Source of the DNA: Streptomyces sp. TSRI0281
GTDB taxonomy: Bacteria > Actinomycetota > Actinomycetes > Streptomycetales > Streptomycetaceae
Length of the DNA: 64,000 nt
Assembly: GCF_001905125.1 (NCBI RefSeq)
Contig: NZ_LWLE01000001.1
Coordinates: 1,048,112-1,112,111, forward strand
Direction: 5' to 3'
Shown: positions 1 through 7,793 of the stretch, in pieces
Layout of the letters: each line of letters opens with the position of its first letter
How positions within the stretch are numbered: the stretch's first letter is position 1
The notes under the pieces: generated by a model
Told to the model about the DNA's origin: nothing
Databases searched by the model: none
The model's input: only the letters and a program-made list of their open reading frames with translations
Translations under genes and position numbers: made by a program

Positions 1-999
1 CAGCAGGATCGCGAAGAGCCAGACCGAGGGCGACAGGGCCGCGGCGATCTCCAGCAGTCCGAAGGCCGTGCCCGCGGCCACCAGCATCCGCAGCCTGGTG
101 GAGCGGCGGCGGGCGGCGAGCAGGGCGCCGGCCAGGGAGCCGGCCGCCATCAGGATGTTGAAGAACGAGTACATCCCGGCCCCGCCGTGGAAGATCTCGT
201 CCGCGAAGGCGGTGAGCCAGATCGGGAAGTTGAAGCCGAACGTGCCGACGAAGCCGACCAGGACGATCGGCCAGATCAGGTCCGGGCGCCCGGAGACGTA
301 ACGCAGTCCTTCGCGCAGCTGGCCCTTGGCGCGGGGGACGGTCACCGAGGCGTGCATCTCGTCCGTGCGCATCATCAGCAGGCCGATGAGCGGCGCGAGG
401 AACGACAGGCCGTTGAACATGAAGGCCCAGCCGCTGCCGACCGTGGTGATCAGGACACCCGCGACGGCGGGGCCGATGAGCCGGGCGGACTGGAAGTTCG
501 CCGAGTTGAGGCTGACGGCGTTGCGCAGCTGCGCGGGGCCGACCATCTCGGAGACGAACGACTGGCGGGCCGGGTTGTCCACGACCGTCACCATGCCGAG
601 CAGGAACGCGATCAGATAGACGTGCCAGACCTCGATGGCGCCGGAGAGGGTCAGGACGGCGAGTGCGATGCCGCAGAGACCGAGCATGGCCTGGCTGACG
701 AGCAGGATCTGTTTCTTCGGGAGGCGGTCGGCTATCACTCCGCCGTACAGACCGAAGAGAAGCATGGGGAGGAACTGCAACGCCGTCGTGATACCGACGG
801 CGGTGGCGGAACCGGTGAGGCTCAGGACGAGCCAGTCCTGCGTGATGCGGGACATCCAGGTACCGGTGTTGGAGATCACGGCGCCCGTGGCGAACAGGCG
901 GTAGTTGCGGATCTTCAGCGACGAGAAGGTCCCGCCGGTCTTGCTCTCGTGGGTGGACGTCGGTGCGGGGGCGGAGTCTGCTCCGGATCCCGTACTCAA
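1..999 (-). CDS. MFS transporter, EntS-like (3' end cut by window)
   Basis: Reading the minus strand from a TTG at 999, with GGAGG nine bases upstream, gives a 333-residue partial protein with no stop inside the window. It has repeated hydrophobic segments and the MFS loop GLYGGVIADRLPKKQILL after the second helix, followed by VDNPARQSFVSEMV, which is typical of the enterobactin-exporter (MFS_3) family. The role is proton-driven export of a small molecule across the membrane; the substrate is unknown. A MarR regulator lies immediately upstream on the same strand, a common arrangement for drug exporters, so co-regulation is inferred. The C-terminus (about 80-100 residues) lies outside the window. 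Confidence 0.88.
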   Translation of the reverse strand, partial: MSTGSGADSAPAPTSTHESKTGGTFSSLKIRNYRLFATGAVISNTGTWMSRITQDWLVLSLTGSATAVGITTALQFLPMLLFGLYGGVIADRLPKKQILLVSQAMLGLCGIALAVLTLSGAIEVWHVYLIAFLLGMVTVVDNPARQSFVSEMVGPAQLRNAVSLNSANFQSARLIGPAVAGVLITTVGSGWAFMFNGLSFLAPLIGLLMMRTDEMHASVTVPRAKGQLREGLRYVSGRPDLIWPIVLVGFVGTFGFNFPIWLTAFADEIFHGGAGMYSFFNILMAAGSLAGALLAARRRSTRLRMLVAAGTAFGLLEIAAALSPSVWLFAILL

Positions 1000-1053
1000 A
1001 AGGGTTCGCCTCCTCGGGCGTATACGGCGTGCTGTCCGACGGGGACGTGACAG

Positions 1054-1084
1054 CGGGCGCTCCGGCTGTGGTCCGGGGCGCCCG
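1054..1084 (-). terminator. Hairpin between the MarR gene and the exporter
   Basis: A 12-bp inverted repeat with one G-T type mismatch (1054-1065 and 1073-1084) and a 7-base loop lies in the 90-bp gap between marR and the exporter. It could act as an attenuator or terminator that lowers exporter expression relative to the regulator. No T-run is visible, as is usual in Streptomyces. Confidence 0.45.
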
Positions 1085-1089
1085 TGGGG

Positions 1090-1530
1090 TCACAGGTGGG
1101 CAAGCTTCTCCAGCACGGGCGCCGCGGCCCGCAGCGTGTCCCACTCGTCCTCGTCCAGGCCCTCGGCGAGGGTGGTCAGCCAGGCGTTCCGCTTGGTGCG
1201 GCTCTCCAGGAGCATGGCCTCGGCCTGCTCGGTCTGGCTGACCATCTTCTGCCGACGGTCATCGGGGTGCGGTTCGAGCCGGACCAGTCCCTTGGCTTCG
1301 AGCAGGGCGACGATGCGGGTCATCGACGGCGGCTGCACGTGCTCCTTGCGGGCCAGCTCACCGGGGGTGGCGGAACCGCAACGGGCAAGGGTGCCGAGCA
1401 CGGACATCTCTGTCGGGCTCAGCGACTCGTCGACACGCTGGTGCTTCAGACGTCGGCTCAGCAGCATCACGGCGGAGCGAAGGGAGCTCACGGCGGCGGC
1501 ACTGTCGCCGTCGTGGATCAGGTCAGGCAT
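1090..1530 (-). CDS. MarR family transcriptional regulator
   Basis: 146 residues, normal MarR length. The winged helix-turn-helix is visible in the middle: LSPTEMSVLGTLARCG, the recognition helix around PPSMTRIVALLEAKGLV, then the DDRRQKMV wing. MarR dimers usually repress a neighbouring exporter and are released by a small ligand. The gene is the probable first member of a two-gene unit with the exporter downstream. The start is the ATG at 1530. Candidate operator repeats lie directly upstream, so autoregulation is inferred. Confidence 0.93.
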   Translation of the reverse strand: MPDLIHDGDSAAAVSSLRSAVMLLSRRLKHQRVDESLSPTEMSVLGTLARCGSATPGELARKEHVQPPSMTRIVALLEAKGLVRLEPHPDDRRQKMVSQTEQAEAMLLESRTKRNAWLTTLAEGLDEDEWDTLRAAAPVLEKLAHL

Positions 1531-1534
1531 GTTT

Positions 1535-1552
1535 GTTAGCGTAACTCATTAC
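1535..1552. promoter_or_regulatory. Candidate MarR operator
   Basis: Two overlapping short inverted repeats, GTTA-GCG-TAAC (1535-1545) and GTAA-CTCA-TTAC (1541-1552), sit just upstream of the marR start in an AT-richer patch. A further repeat, TACCAC-TCG-GTGGTA, lies at 1563-1577. The position suits autorepression by the MarR protein. The assignment is inference from symmetry and position only. Confidence 0.4.
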
Positions 1553-1664
1553 CTACCCTAAATACCACTCGGTGGTACACGCGCGAGAATCTGCTCACCC
1601 GAACGAGTGATTCGGAAGCGGAAAGTGACACCGAGCGTGCGCCAGGGCGGCGACCCTGCTTGTC

Positions 1665-1877
1665 ATGGGATCGACAGTGCTCAGCCTGCGGATAGACGGT
1701 GAGCTGCTCGACCGGCTCCGGCAGCACGCCGCAAAACGCGGAATGAGCGTCCAGGACTATGTGGTCCGGACGCTCATGCGCGACGACTTCGACGAGCGCT
1801 TCCACGCGGCCGTCGACGAAACGGAGAAGTTCTACGGGGCCGAGACCCGGGTGGACCCGGCGAACCGGTTCACCTGA
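1665..1877 (+). CDS. Small ribbon-helix-helix protein
   Basis: 70 residues. The N-terminal part (VLSLRIDGELLDRLRQHAAK followed by GMSVQDYVVRTL) has the strand-helix-helix pattern of CopG/Arc-type DNA-binding proteins. The acidic C-terminal tail (DDFDERFHAAVDETEKFYG) would suit an antitoxin or a small repressor. No toxin gene is adjacent, so an antitoxin role is not supported; a solitary regulator is equally likely. No strong ribosome binding site is seen before the ATG. Confidence 0.65.
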   Translation: MGSTVLSLRIDGELLDRLRQHAAKRGMSVQDYVVRTLMRDDFDERFHAAVDETEKFYGAETRVDPANRFT

Positions 1878-1905
1878 GCCGCCCCGGGCAGGGTGCCGCC
1901 ACCGA

Positions 1906-3360
1906 TCACGTGAGGCCGAGAGCCGGCATCGCGTAGTAGAAGACGAACACCGCCGACACCACGTACATCGCCACCGGGACCTCACGGCCCCGGCCGGCCG
2001 CCAGCCGCAGCACACTGAAGGCGATGAAGCCGATGCCGATGCCGTTGGTGATCGAGTACGTGAACGGCATCATCACCATGGCGAGGAAGGCCGGGATCGC
2101 GAGCGTGTAGTCGCTCCAGTCGATGTCCCGCACCGATCCCGCGATGATCAGGAAGCCGACCGCCAGCAGGGCGGGGGTGGCCGCCTGCGACGGGACCATG
2201 GTCGCCAGCGGCGTCAGGAACAGCGCCACCGTGAAGAGCAGACCGGTCACCACACTCGCGAACCCGGTGCGGGCACCTTCACCGACACCGGCCGTGGACT
2301 CCACGAAGCAGGTCGAGGCGGAGGAGGAGCTCGCACCGCCCGCGGCCACCGCGATGCCGTCGACGAACAGCACCTTGTTGATGCCGGGGAAGTTGCCGTC
2401 CTTGTCCGTCAGCTTCGCCTCGTCGCCGACACCGAGGATGGTGCCCATCGCGTCGAAGAAGCAGGACAGCAGCACGGTGAAGACGAACAGGACGCCCGTC
2501 AGGACGCCGACCTTCTCGAAGCCGCCGAACAGACTGACCTCACCGATCAGCCCGAAGTCGGGCGAGGCGACCGGGTTGCCCGGCCACGCGGGAACGGTCA
2601 GCCCCCACGCCTGGCCCGGCAGATCGGCGATCGCGTCGATGATCAGCGCGACGACCGTCATGGAGACGATGGAGATCAGGATCGCGCCCGGCACCTTGCG
2701 GACGATCAGCGCGAGGGTGAGCAGCGCGCCGAGGACGAAGACCAGGACCGGCCAGCCGTTGAGGTGACCGTCGCCGCCGAGCTGGAGCGGCACGGTGGTG
2801 TGCGCGGCGTCCGGGATACGGGAGACGAAGCCCGAGTCGACCAGGCCGATCAGCAGGATGAAGAGACCGATGCCGATCGCGATTCCCTTGCGGAGCGACT
2901 TCGGTACGGCGTTCATCACGCGTTCGCGCAGCCCGGTCGCGACGAGGAGCATCACGACGAGGCCCGCGAGGACGACCATGCCCATCGCGTCCGGCCAGCT
3001 CATCCGGGGAGCGAGCTGGAGGGCGACGACGGTGTTGACGCCGAGACCGGCGGCCAGCGCGATCGGCACATTGCCGATGACGCCCATCAGCAGCGTGGAG
3101 AAGGCCGCCGTCAGCACCGTGGCGGTCACCAGCTGGCCGCTGTCGAGCTGATGCCCGTACATGTCCTTCGCGCTGCCGAGAATGATCGGGTTGAGCACGA
3201 TGATGTAGGCCATCGCGAAGAACGTGGCGAATCCGCCCCGGATCTCACGGGCGACCGACGACCCCCGCTCGGAGATCTTGAAAAACCGGTCCAGGCTGCC
3301 GTGCGGCTGCGGGGCCGGAGGCTGCTCGGGGTCGACCTGGGCGGTAGCCGCGGGGGACAT
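1906..3360 (-). CDS. NCS2 family purine permease (AzgA/PbuG-like)
   Basis: 484 residues with about 12-14 hydrophobic segments. FFAMAYIIVLNPIILG near residue 50 and ALAAGLGVNTVVA are hallmark stretches of the hypoxanthine/guanine/adenine branch of NCS2 transporters, and SSSSASTCFVESTAGVGEGA is the conserved NCS2 substrate-region motif. It should import purine bases with protons across the plasma membrane. The gene is monocistronic and diverges from the DUF2530 gene across 236 bases that contain a short symmetric site. Substrate choice within purines cannot be read from the sequence. Confidence 0.92.
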   Translation of the reverse strand: MSPAATAQVDPEQPPAPQPHGSLDRFFKISERGSSVAREIRGGFATFFAMAYIIVLNPIILGSAKDMYGHQLDSGQLVTATVLTAAFSTLLMGVIGNVPIALAAGLGVNTVVALQLAPRMSWPDAMGMVVLAGLVVMLLVATGLRERVMNAVPKSLRKGIAIGIGLFILLIGLVDSGFVSRIPDAAHTTVPLQLGGDGHLNGWPVLVFVLGALLTLALIVRKVPGAILISIVSMTVVALIIDAIADLPGQAWGLTVPAWPGNPVASPDFGLIGEVSLFGGFEKVGVLTGVLFVFTVLLSCFFDAMGTILGVGDEAKLTDKDGNFPGINKVLFVDGIAVAAGGASSSSASTCFVESTAGVGEGARTGFASVVTGLLFTVALFLTPLATMVPSQAATPALLAVGFLIIAGSVRDIDWSDYTLAIPAFLAMVMMPFTYSITNGIGIGFIAFSVLRLAAGRGREVPVAMYVVSAVFVFYYAMPALGLT

Positions 3361-3424
3361 GGTGACCTCAGTCGTACGTAGGGGGGTTCAAGGAACGAAA
3401 AGCGATCAACTTTGGACTTTCAGA

Positions 3425-3435
3425 CGAATAATTCG
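3425..3435. promoter_or_regulatory. Symmetric site upstream of the purine permease
   Basis: CGAAT-A-ATTCG is a perfect 5-bp inverted repeat with a one-base spacer, in an unusually AT-rich stretch (about 3395-3480) between the divergent permease and DUF2530 genes. Its location about 65 bases upstream of the permease start suits an operator. Which protein binds is unknown. No purine riboswitch fold was recognised in the leader. Confidence 0.35.
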
Positions 3436-3596
3436 AGCCAGCCAAAGCAGATTCAGTATGAATACATAAGGCGAAGATCGCTATCTCCGCGCGTAGACCC
3501 TTGGGCCGACCGGCCCGGCGGCACTTGTGTACGCGGCCTCAGGGGCGTCCGGCGGGCGTCCTCCGGCTGTTCCCGATCGGCCCATACACTGAGCTC

Positions 3597-3950
3597 ATGG
3601 AGAAGTGGACACCGAAGCACGAGGCGCCCGAGCCCCTGGAGGGTCCCGTCGTCGCCACCATCACGGGCGGCACGATCCTCTGGTTCGTCCTCTTCCTCGC
3701 GCAGCTCCCCTTCTACGGCTGGTTCGCCGACCACGGACACACCTGGTGGGTGTGGACCCCGCTGGCCGGTGCCGGGCTCGGGCTGATCGGCATCTGGTAC
3801 GTGCGGGGCCGGGACGCGGCGCTCAAGCGGCACGCGGCCGAGGCCGCCGCCTCCGCCCACGGCGGGACCCACGGCGGGACCCCGGGCGGGACCCCGGGCG
3901 GGACCCCGGGCGGGGCCCCGGGTGCCTCTCCCGCCTCTCCCACCACCTGA
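3597..3950 (+). CDS. DUF2530 membrane protein
   Basis: 117 residues. After a short acidic N-terminus there are two transmembrane segments (around TGGTILWFVLFLAQLPF and WVWTPLAGAGLGLIGIWYV), the layout of DUF2530 proteins found beside NCS2 permeases in actinobacteria. The start is the ATG at 3597; the longer upstream frame lacks support. The C-terminal tail carries a Gly-Gly-Thr-Pro repeat encoded by tandem 12-bp units (about 3859-3920), which is probably slippage-prone and non-essential. Function unknown. Confidence 0.85.
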   Translation: MEKWTPKHEAPEPLEGPVVATITGGTILWFVLFLAQLPFYGWFADHGHTWWVWTPLAGAGLGLIGIWYVRGRDAALKRHAAEAAASAHGGTHGGTPGGTPGGTPGGAPGASPASPTT

Positions 3951-4068
3951 GCGCCCCCCGCCTCCTGAGCGCGTTCCGTACAACCACAGGACCGACTTGA
4001 TCCTCCGCTGGTCTGATCTTCCGACCCCCGGCGGGTAATCCGGCGCACCCACCCGTACCGTCGGAACC

Positions 4069-6612
4069 ATGACACAGCGGGCACTCGACTCCTCCGGGGA
4101 GCAGACCCCCGGACCTCCCCGGCCGGCCATGATCGACGCCGGAGCCGAACTCGACCCCGTACACCCGATGCGGCCACCACCCTCGGCCCGGCACACCGGC
4201 GGGCTCACGACCGCCGAGGTCGCCGAACGGGTCGCCCGCGGCGAGGTCAACGACGTACCCGTACGCTCCTCGCGCTCCCTCACCGAGATCGTCCGTGCGA
4301 ACGTCTTCACCCGGTTCAACCTGATCATCGGCGTGCTCTGGGTGATCATGCTGTTCGTCGCGCCGATCCAGGACAGCCTCTTCGGCTTCGTGATCGTCGC
4401 CAACACCGGTATCGGCATCGTCCAGGAGTGGCGTGCCAAGAAGACCCTGGACAGCCTCGCGGTCATCGGTGAGGCGAAGCCGACCGTGTGGCGCGACGGG
4501 GTCGCCGCCGAGATCTCCACCTCCGAGATCGTCCTGGGCGATCTGATCGAACTGGGCCCCGGCGACAAGGTCGTCGTGGACGGCACGGTCGCCGAGGCGG
4601 ACAGCCTGGAGATCGACGAGTCGCTGCTCACCGGCGAGGCGGACCCGGTGATCAAGCGGTACGGCGACCCGGTGATGTCCGGCAGCTTCGTCGTCGCGGG
4701 CGGCGGCGCGTTCACCGCCACCAAGGTCGGCCGCGAGGCGTACGCCGCGCAGCTCGCCGAGGAGGCGTCCCGCTTCACGCTCGTCCACTCCGAGCTGCGC
4801 AGCGGCATCAGCACCATCCTGAAGTACGTGACGTGGATGATGGTGCCGACCGCGATCGGCCTGATCATCAGCCAGCTCGTCGTCAAGGACAACAACTTCA
4901 AGGAGTCCGTCGCGCGGACCGTCGGCGGCATCGTCCCGATGATCCCCGAGGGCCTGGTCCTGCTCACCTCGGTCGCCTTCGCCATCGGTGTCGTGCGGCT
5001 CGGCCGCAAGCAGTGCCTGGTGCAGGAGCTGCCCGCCATCGAGGGGCTGGCCCGGGTCGACGTCGTCTGCCTGGACAAGACCGGCACCCTCACCGAGGGC
5101 GGCATGGACGTCACCGAGGTGCGCCCGCTGAACGGTTCGGACGACGCGTACGTCTCCCGGGTCCTGGGCGCCCTCGGCGCCTCCGACCCCCGGCCCAACG
5201 CCAGCCTCAAGGCCATCGCCGACGCCTACCCGGACGGCGCGGGGTGGGCCGTCACGGACACGCTGCCGTTCTCCTCGGCGCGCAAGTACAGCGGGGCGGC
5301 GTTCCACGAGGGCGACGGCAGCGACGCCGGTGGCGCGGACGGCGTGGACGGCGGGAGCGACGGGAGCGGCGCGGACGGCGGGAACGGTGGGAGCGGCAGC
5401 CGGCGGTCGGCCTGGCTGCTCGGCGCCCCCGATGTGCTGCTGCCCGACGAGGACCCGACGCTCACCGAGATCGAGCAGCTGAACGAGCAGGGTCTGCGGG
5501 TGCTGCTGCTGGCCCGCGCCTCCGGCGCTCTCGACGGGCCCGGCATCGGCGACGGGGCCGTACCCACCGCTCTGGTCGTCCTGGAGCAGCGGCTGCGGCC
5601 GGACGCCGCGGAAACCCTGGCCTACTTCGCCGACCAGCGGGTCGCCACGAAGGTGATCTCCGGTGACAACGCGGTCTCGGTCGGCGCGGTCGCCGGGAAG
5701 CTCGGTCTCGCGGGCGCCGAGAACACGATGGACGCGCGCCGGATGCCCACCGACCCCGACGCGATGGCCACGGCCATGGAGGAGAACGCGGTCTTCGGCC
5801 GGGTCACCCCGCAGCAGAAGCGGGACATGGTCGCGGCCCTCCAGTCGCGCGGCCACACGGTCGCGATGACCGGTGACGGGGTCAACGACGTCCTCGCGCT
5901 GAAGGACGCCGACATCGGGGTCTCGATGGGTTCGGGCTCCGAGGCGACGCGTGCCGTGGCGCAGATCGTGCTGCTGAACAACAGCTTCGCGACGCTGCCG
6001 TCCGTCGTCGCCGAGGGCCGCCGGGTCATCGGCAACATCACCCGGGTCGCCACGCTGTTCCTGACGAAGACCGTGTACTCGGTGCTGCTGGCGGTCCTGG
6101 TGGTCTGCTTCCAGGTGGAGTACCCGTTCCTGCCGCGGCATCTGACGCTGCTGTCCACGCTGACGATCGGCGTACCGGCGTTCTTCCTCGCCCTCGCGCC
6201 GAACAAGGAGCGGGCCCAGCCGCACTTCGTCCGCCGCGTCATGCGGTACGCGATCCCGTCCGGGACGATCGCGGCGGCGGCCACCTTCGTGACGTATCTG
6301 CTGGCCCGGCACCACTACGCGGGCGCGGGCGCGCTGGACGCCGAGACGAGCGCGGCGACGCTCACGCTGTTCCTGGTCTCGATGTGGGTGCTGGCGATCA
6401 TCGCCCGCCCGTACACCTGGTGGCGCGTCTGCCTGGTCGCGGCGATGGGGCTGGGGTTCCTGATCGTGCTGGTCGTGCCGTGGCTCCAGAACTTCTTCGC
6501 CCTGAAGCTGGTGGGGACGACCATGCCGTGGGCGGCCGTGGGAATCGCGGCAGCGGCAGCGGTGGCCCTGGAGTTCGTCTGGCGCTGGGTCGGCCGCCGC
6601 TTCGGAGCGTAG
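4069..6612 (+). CDS. P-type cation-transporting ATPase, CtpE-like
   Basis: 847 residues. Visible elements in order are the actuator-domain loop ESLLTGEADPV (TGE), a fourth membrane helix motif PMIPEGLVLLTS in place of a heavy-metal CPC motif, the phosphorylation site DKTGTLT with Asp near residue 336, and the hinge TGDGVNDVLALKDADIGVSMG. There is no N-terminal metal-binding domain. This pattern fits the CtpE/YfgQ type, for which calcium transport has been reported in mycobacteria; calcium here is inference. A glycine/aspartate-rich low-complexity insert lies in the nucleotide domain (5310-5400). The gene is probably monocistronic, with a terminator downstream. Confidence 0.9.
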   Translation: MTQRALDSSGEQTPGPPRPAMIDAGAELDPVHPMRPPPSARHTGGLTTAEVAERVARGEVNDVPVRSSRSLTEIVRANVFTRFNLIIGVLWVIMLFVAPIQDSLFGFVIVANTGIGIVQEWRAKKTLDSLAVIGEAKPTVWRDGVAAEISTSEIVLGDLIELGPGDKVVVDGTVAEADSLEIDESLLTGEADPVIKRYGDPVMSGSFVVAGGGAFTATKVGREAYAAQLAEEASRFTLVHSELRSGISTILKYVTWMMVPTAIGLIISQLVVKDNNFKESVARTVGGIVPMIPEGLVLLTSVAFAIGVVRLGRKQCLVQELPAIEGLARVDVVCLDKTGTLTEGGMDVTEVRPLNGSDDAYVSRVLGALGASDPRPNASLKAIADAYPDGAGWAVTDTLPFSSARKYSGAAFHEGDGSDAGGADGVDGGSDGSGADGGNGGSGSRRSAWLLGAPDVLLPDEDPTLTEIEQLNEQGLRVLLLARASGALDGPGIGDGAVPTALVVLEQRLRPDAAETLAYFADQRVATKVISGDNAVSVGAVAGKLGLAGAENTMDARRMPTDPDAMATAMEENAVFGRVTPQQKRDMVAALQSRGHTVAMTGDGVNDVLALKDADIGVSMGSGSEATRAVAQIVLLNNSFATLPSVVAEGRRVIGNITRVATLFLTKTVYSVLLAVLVVCFQVEYPFLPRHLTLLSTLTIGVPAFFLALAPNKERAQPHFVRRVMRYAIPSGTIAAAATFVTYLLARHHYAGAGALDAETSAATLTLFLVSMWVLAIIARPYTWWRVCLVAAMGLGFLIVLVVPWLQNFFALKLVGTTMPWAAVGIAAAAAVALEFVWRWVGRRFGA

Positions 6613-6621
6613 GAAAGCCGC

Positions 6622-6656
6622 GAGGCACCCCGCACCTGGACGGTGCGGGGCGCCTC
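6622..6656. terminator. Bidirectional terminator hairpin
   Basis: 15-bp arms (6622-6636 and 6642-6656) with one mismatch and a 5-base loop lie between the convergent ATPase and secreted-protein genes. The near-perfect symmetry and position suit termination from both sides. Confidence 0.8.
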
Positions 6657-6723
6657 GGAAGGTGACTCGGGTGGTGCCCGGACGGACACCTCGGGCGACT
6701 CCTGGGAGACGCCCGGTGCGTGA

Positions 6724-7590
6724 CTACTTCACGTCGAGGTAGTCGGCGCCGGCCGAGACGGCCGGGGTGGTGGAGGTGCCGCCGAAGCTGTAGCGCCAGT
6801 AGCCGTCGACCGAGGCCTTGACCGTGGTCTTCAGCGCGCCCGTGGAGCTCGACTTGATGGTCTTGATCGTCGTGTAGGTCTTGCCGCTCTTCTTGCGGAA
6901 CTGGAGCTTCACGGACTGCTTGCTGTAGCCCTTGTACGTGCTGGTGTCCCAGTTCGCACGGGTCAGCTTGCCGGTGACCGTGATGGTCTTGCCCTTCTTC
7001 ACGGGCTCCGGCGAGGCGTTGACCGTCAGCTTGGAGAGCCGCTGCATCTTGACCCAGGCGAGCGAGTCGTGGTCGTACTCCTCGCCGTTGTCGTCCACGC
7101 CGGAGACGCCGACGTGCCAGTTGCGCGCGTCGGAGTTCATCAGCCAGCCCGGGTCGACCGTGAGGGCCGTCGTGCACGTGGTGGTGGTGGCGTTGACCGC
7201 CTTGCACGTGACGCCGCCATCCTCGGGTCCGAACCCGAAGCTGTCCTCGTCGTCGATGTTCTTGCCGACCCAGATGAACGCGGCGACGCCGCCGACACCG
7301 GCGGTGTCGGTGGCGGTCACCGAGACGGAGATCTTCTTCTTCGCCGTGGTGCCGACCACGATGGGCTTGCCACCGTTGGTGACGATCTTGGTCACCTTGA
7401 AGGTGTCGGCCGCGGCGGCGCGGGCCCCGAGGGGCGCCTTCGCCGAGTCGGAGCCCTTCGGCGCCGGGAACTTGTAGTCGTGGGACCACGAACGACCGTC
7501 GTCGGCCTGCGCGGCCTGCGCGGCCGGAAGGGTGAGAGCGGACAGGGCCAGGGCGCCGGTAGCTACGGCAACAGTGGCACGAATGCGCAT
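6724..7590 (-). CDS. Secreted protein with Ig-like/calcium-channel-toxin-like repeats
   Basis: 288 residues from an ATG at 7590 with GGGGA upstream. A Sec signal peptide is clear: MRIRATVAVATGALALSALT followed by LPAAQA. The mature part has two all-beta stretches. The C-terminal one (SKLTVNASPEPVKKGKTITV, then TGKL, YKGYSKQSVKLQFRKKSGKT and YWRYSFGG) is an Ig-like module common in exported Streptomyces proteins. No catalytic motif is visible. The longer minus-strand frame running back to 8784 is an artefact of an open frame over the next gene. It is probably extracellular or wall-associated; function unknown. Confidence 0.8.
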   Translation of the reverse strand: MRIRATVAVATGALALSALTLPAAQAAQADDGRSWSHDYKFPAPKGSDSAKAPLGARAAAADTFKVTKIVTNGGKPIVVGTTAKKKISVSVTATDTAGVGGVAAFIWVGKNIDDEDSFGFGPEDGGVTCKAVNATTTTCTTALTVDPGWLMNSDARNWHVGVSGVDDNGEEYDHDSLAWVKMQRLSKLTVNASPEPVKKGKTITVTGKLTRANWDTSTYKGYSKQSVKLQFRKKSGKTYTTIKTIKSSSTGALKTTVKASVDGYWRYSFGGTSTTPAVSAGADYLDVK

Positions 7591-7793
7591 GCGTTCCCCA
7601 AGTGTGGAGCAGGGGGCCCACGGTTTCGCGTTCACCCGGTGGGACCCGTCTGGTCTGCGAGTCTGCTGACTCGACAGACCAGACCTCTCAGGCGTGTGAA
7701 CGGTTGTACGAACCCATGACTTTTCTGTGAAAGTCACACCGGACCTGTCATGCCGGACCCGTCGCTCCCGGCCCGCCCCCGCCCCCGCCCGGC

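Noticed and set aside
1759..3381. Long plus-strand open frame (540 codons) over the purine permease gene
   Set aside because: Charged, histidine-rich low-complexity translation; it is the antisense shadow of a clear NCS2 permease in very high GC DNA.
3361..3596. Purine riboswitch in the permease leader
   Set aside because: The conserved core sequence and three-way junction pattern could not be found.
3453..6315. Long minus-strand open frames over the P-type ATPase
   Set aside because: They mirror the ATPase reading frame and contain glycine/arginine-rich sequence with no family signature.
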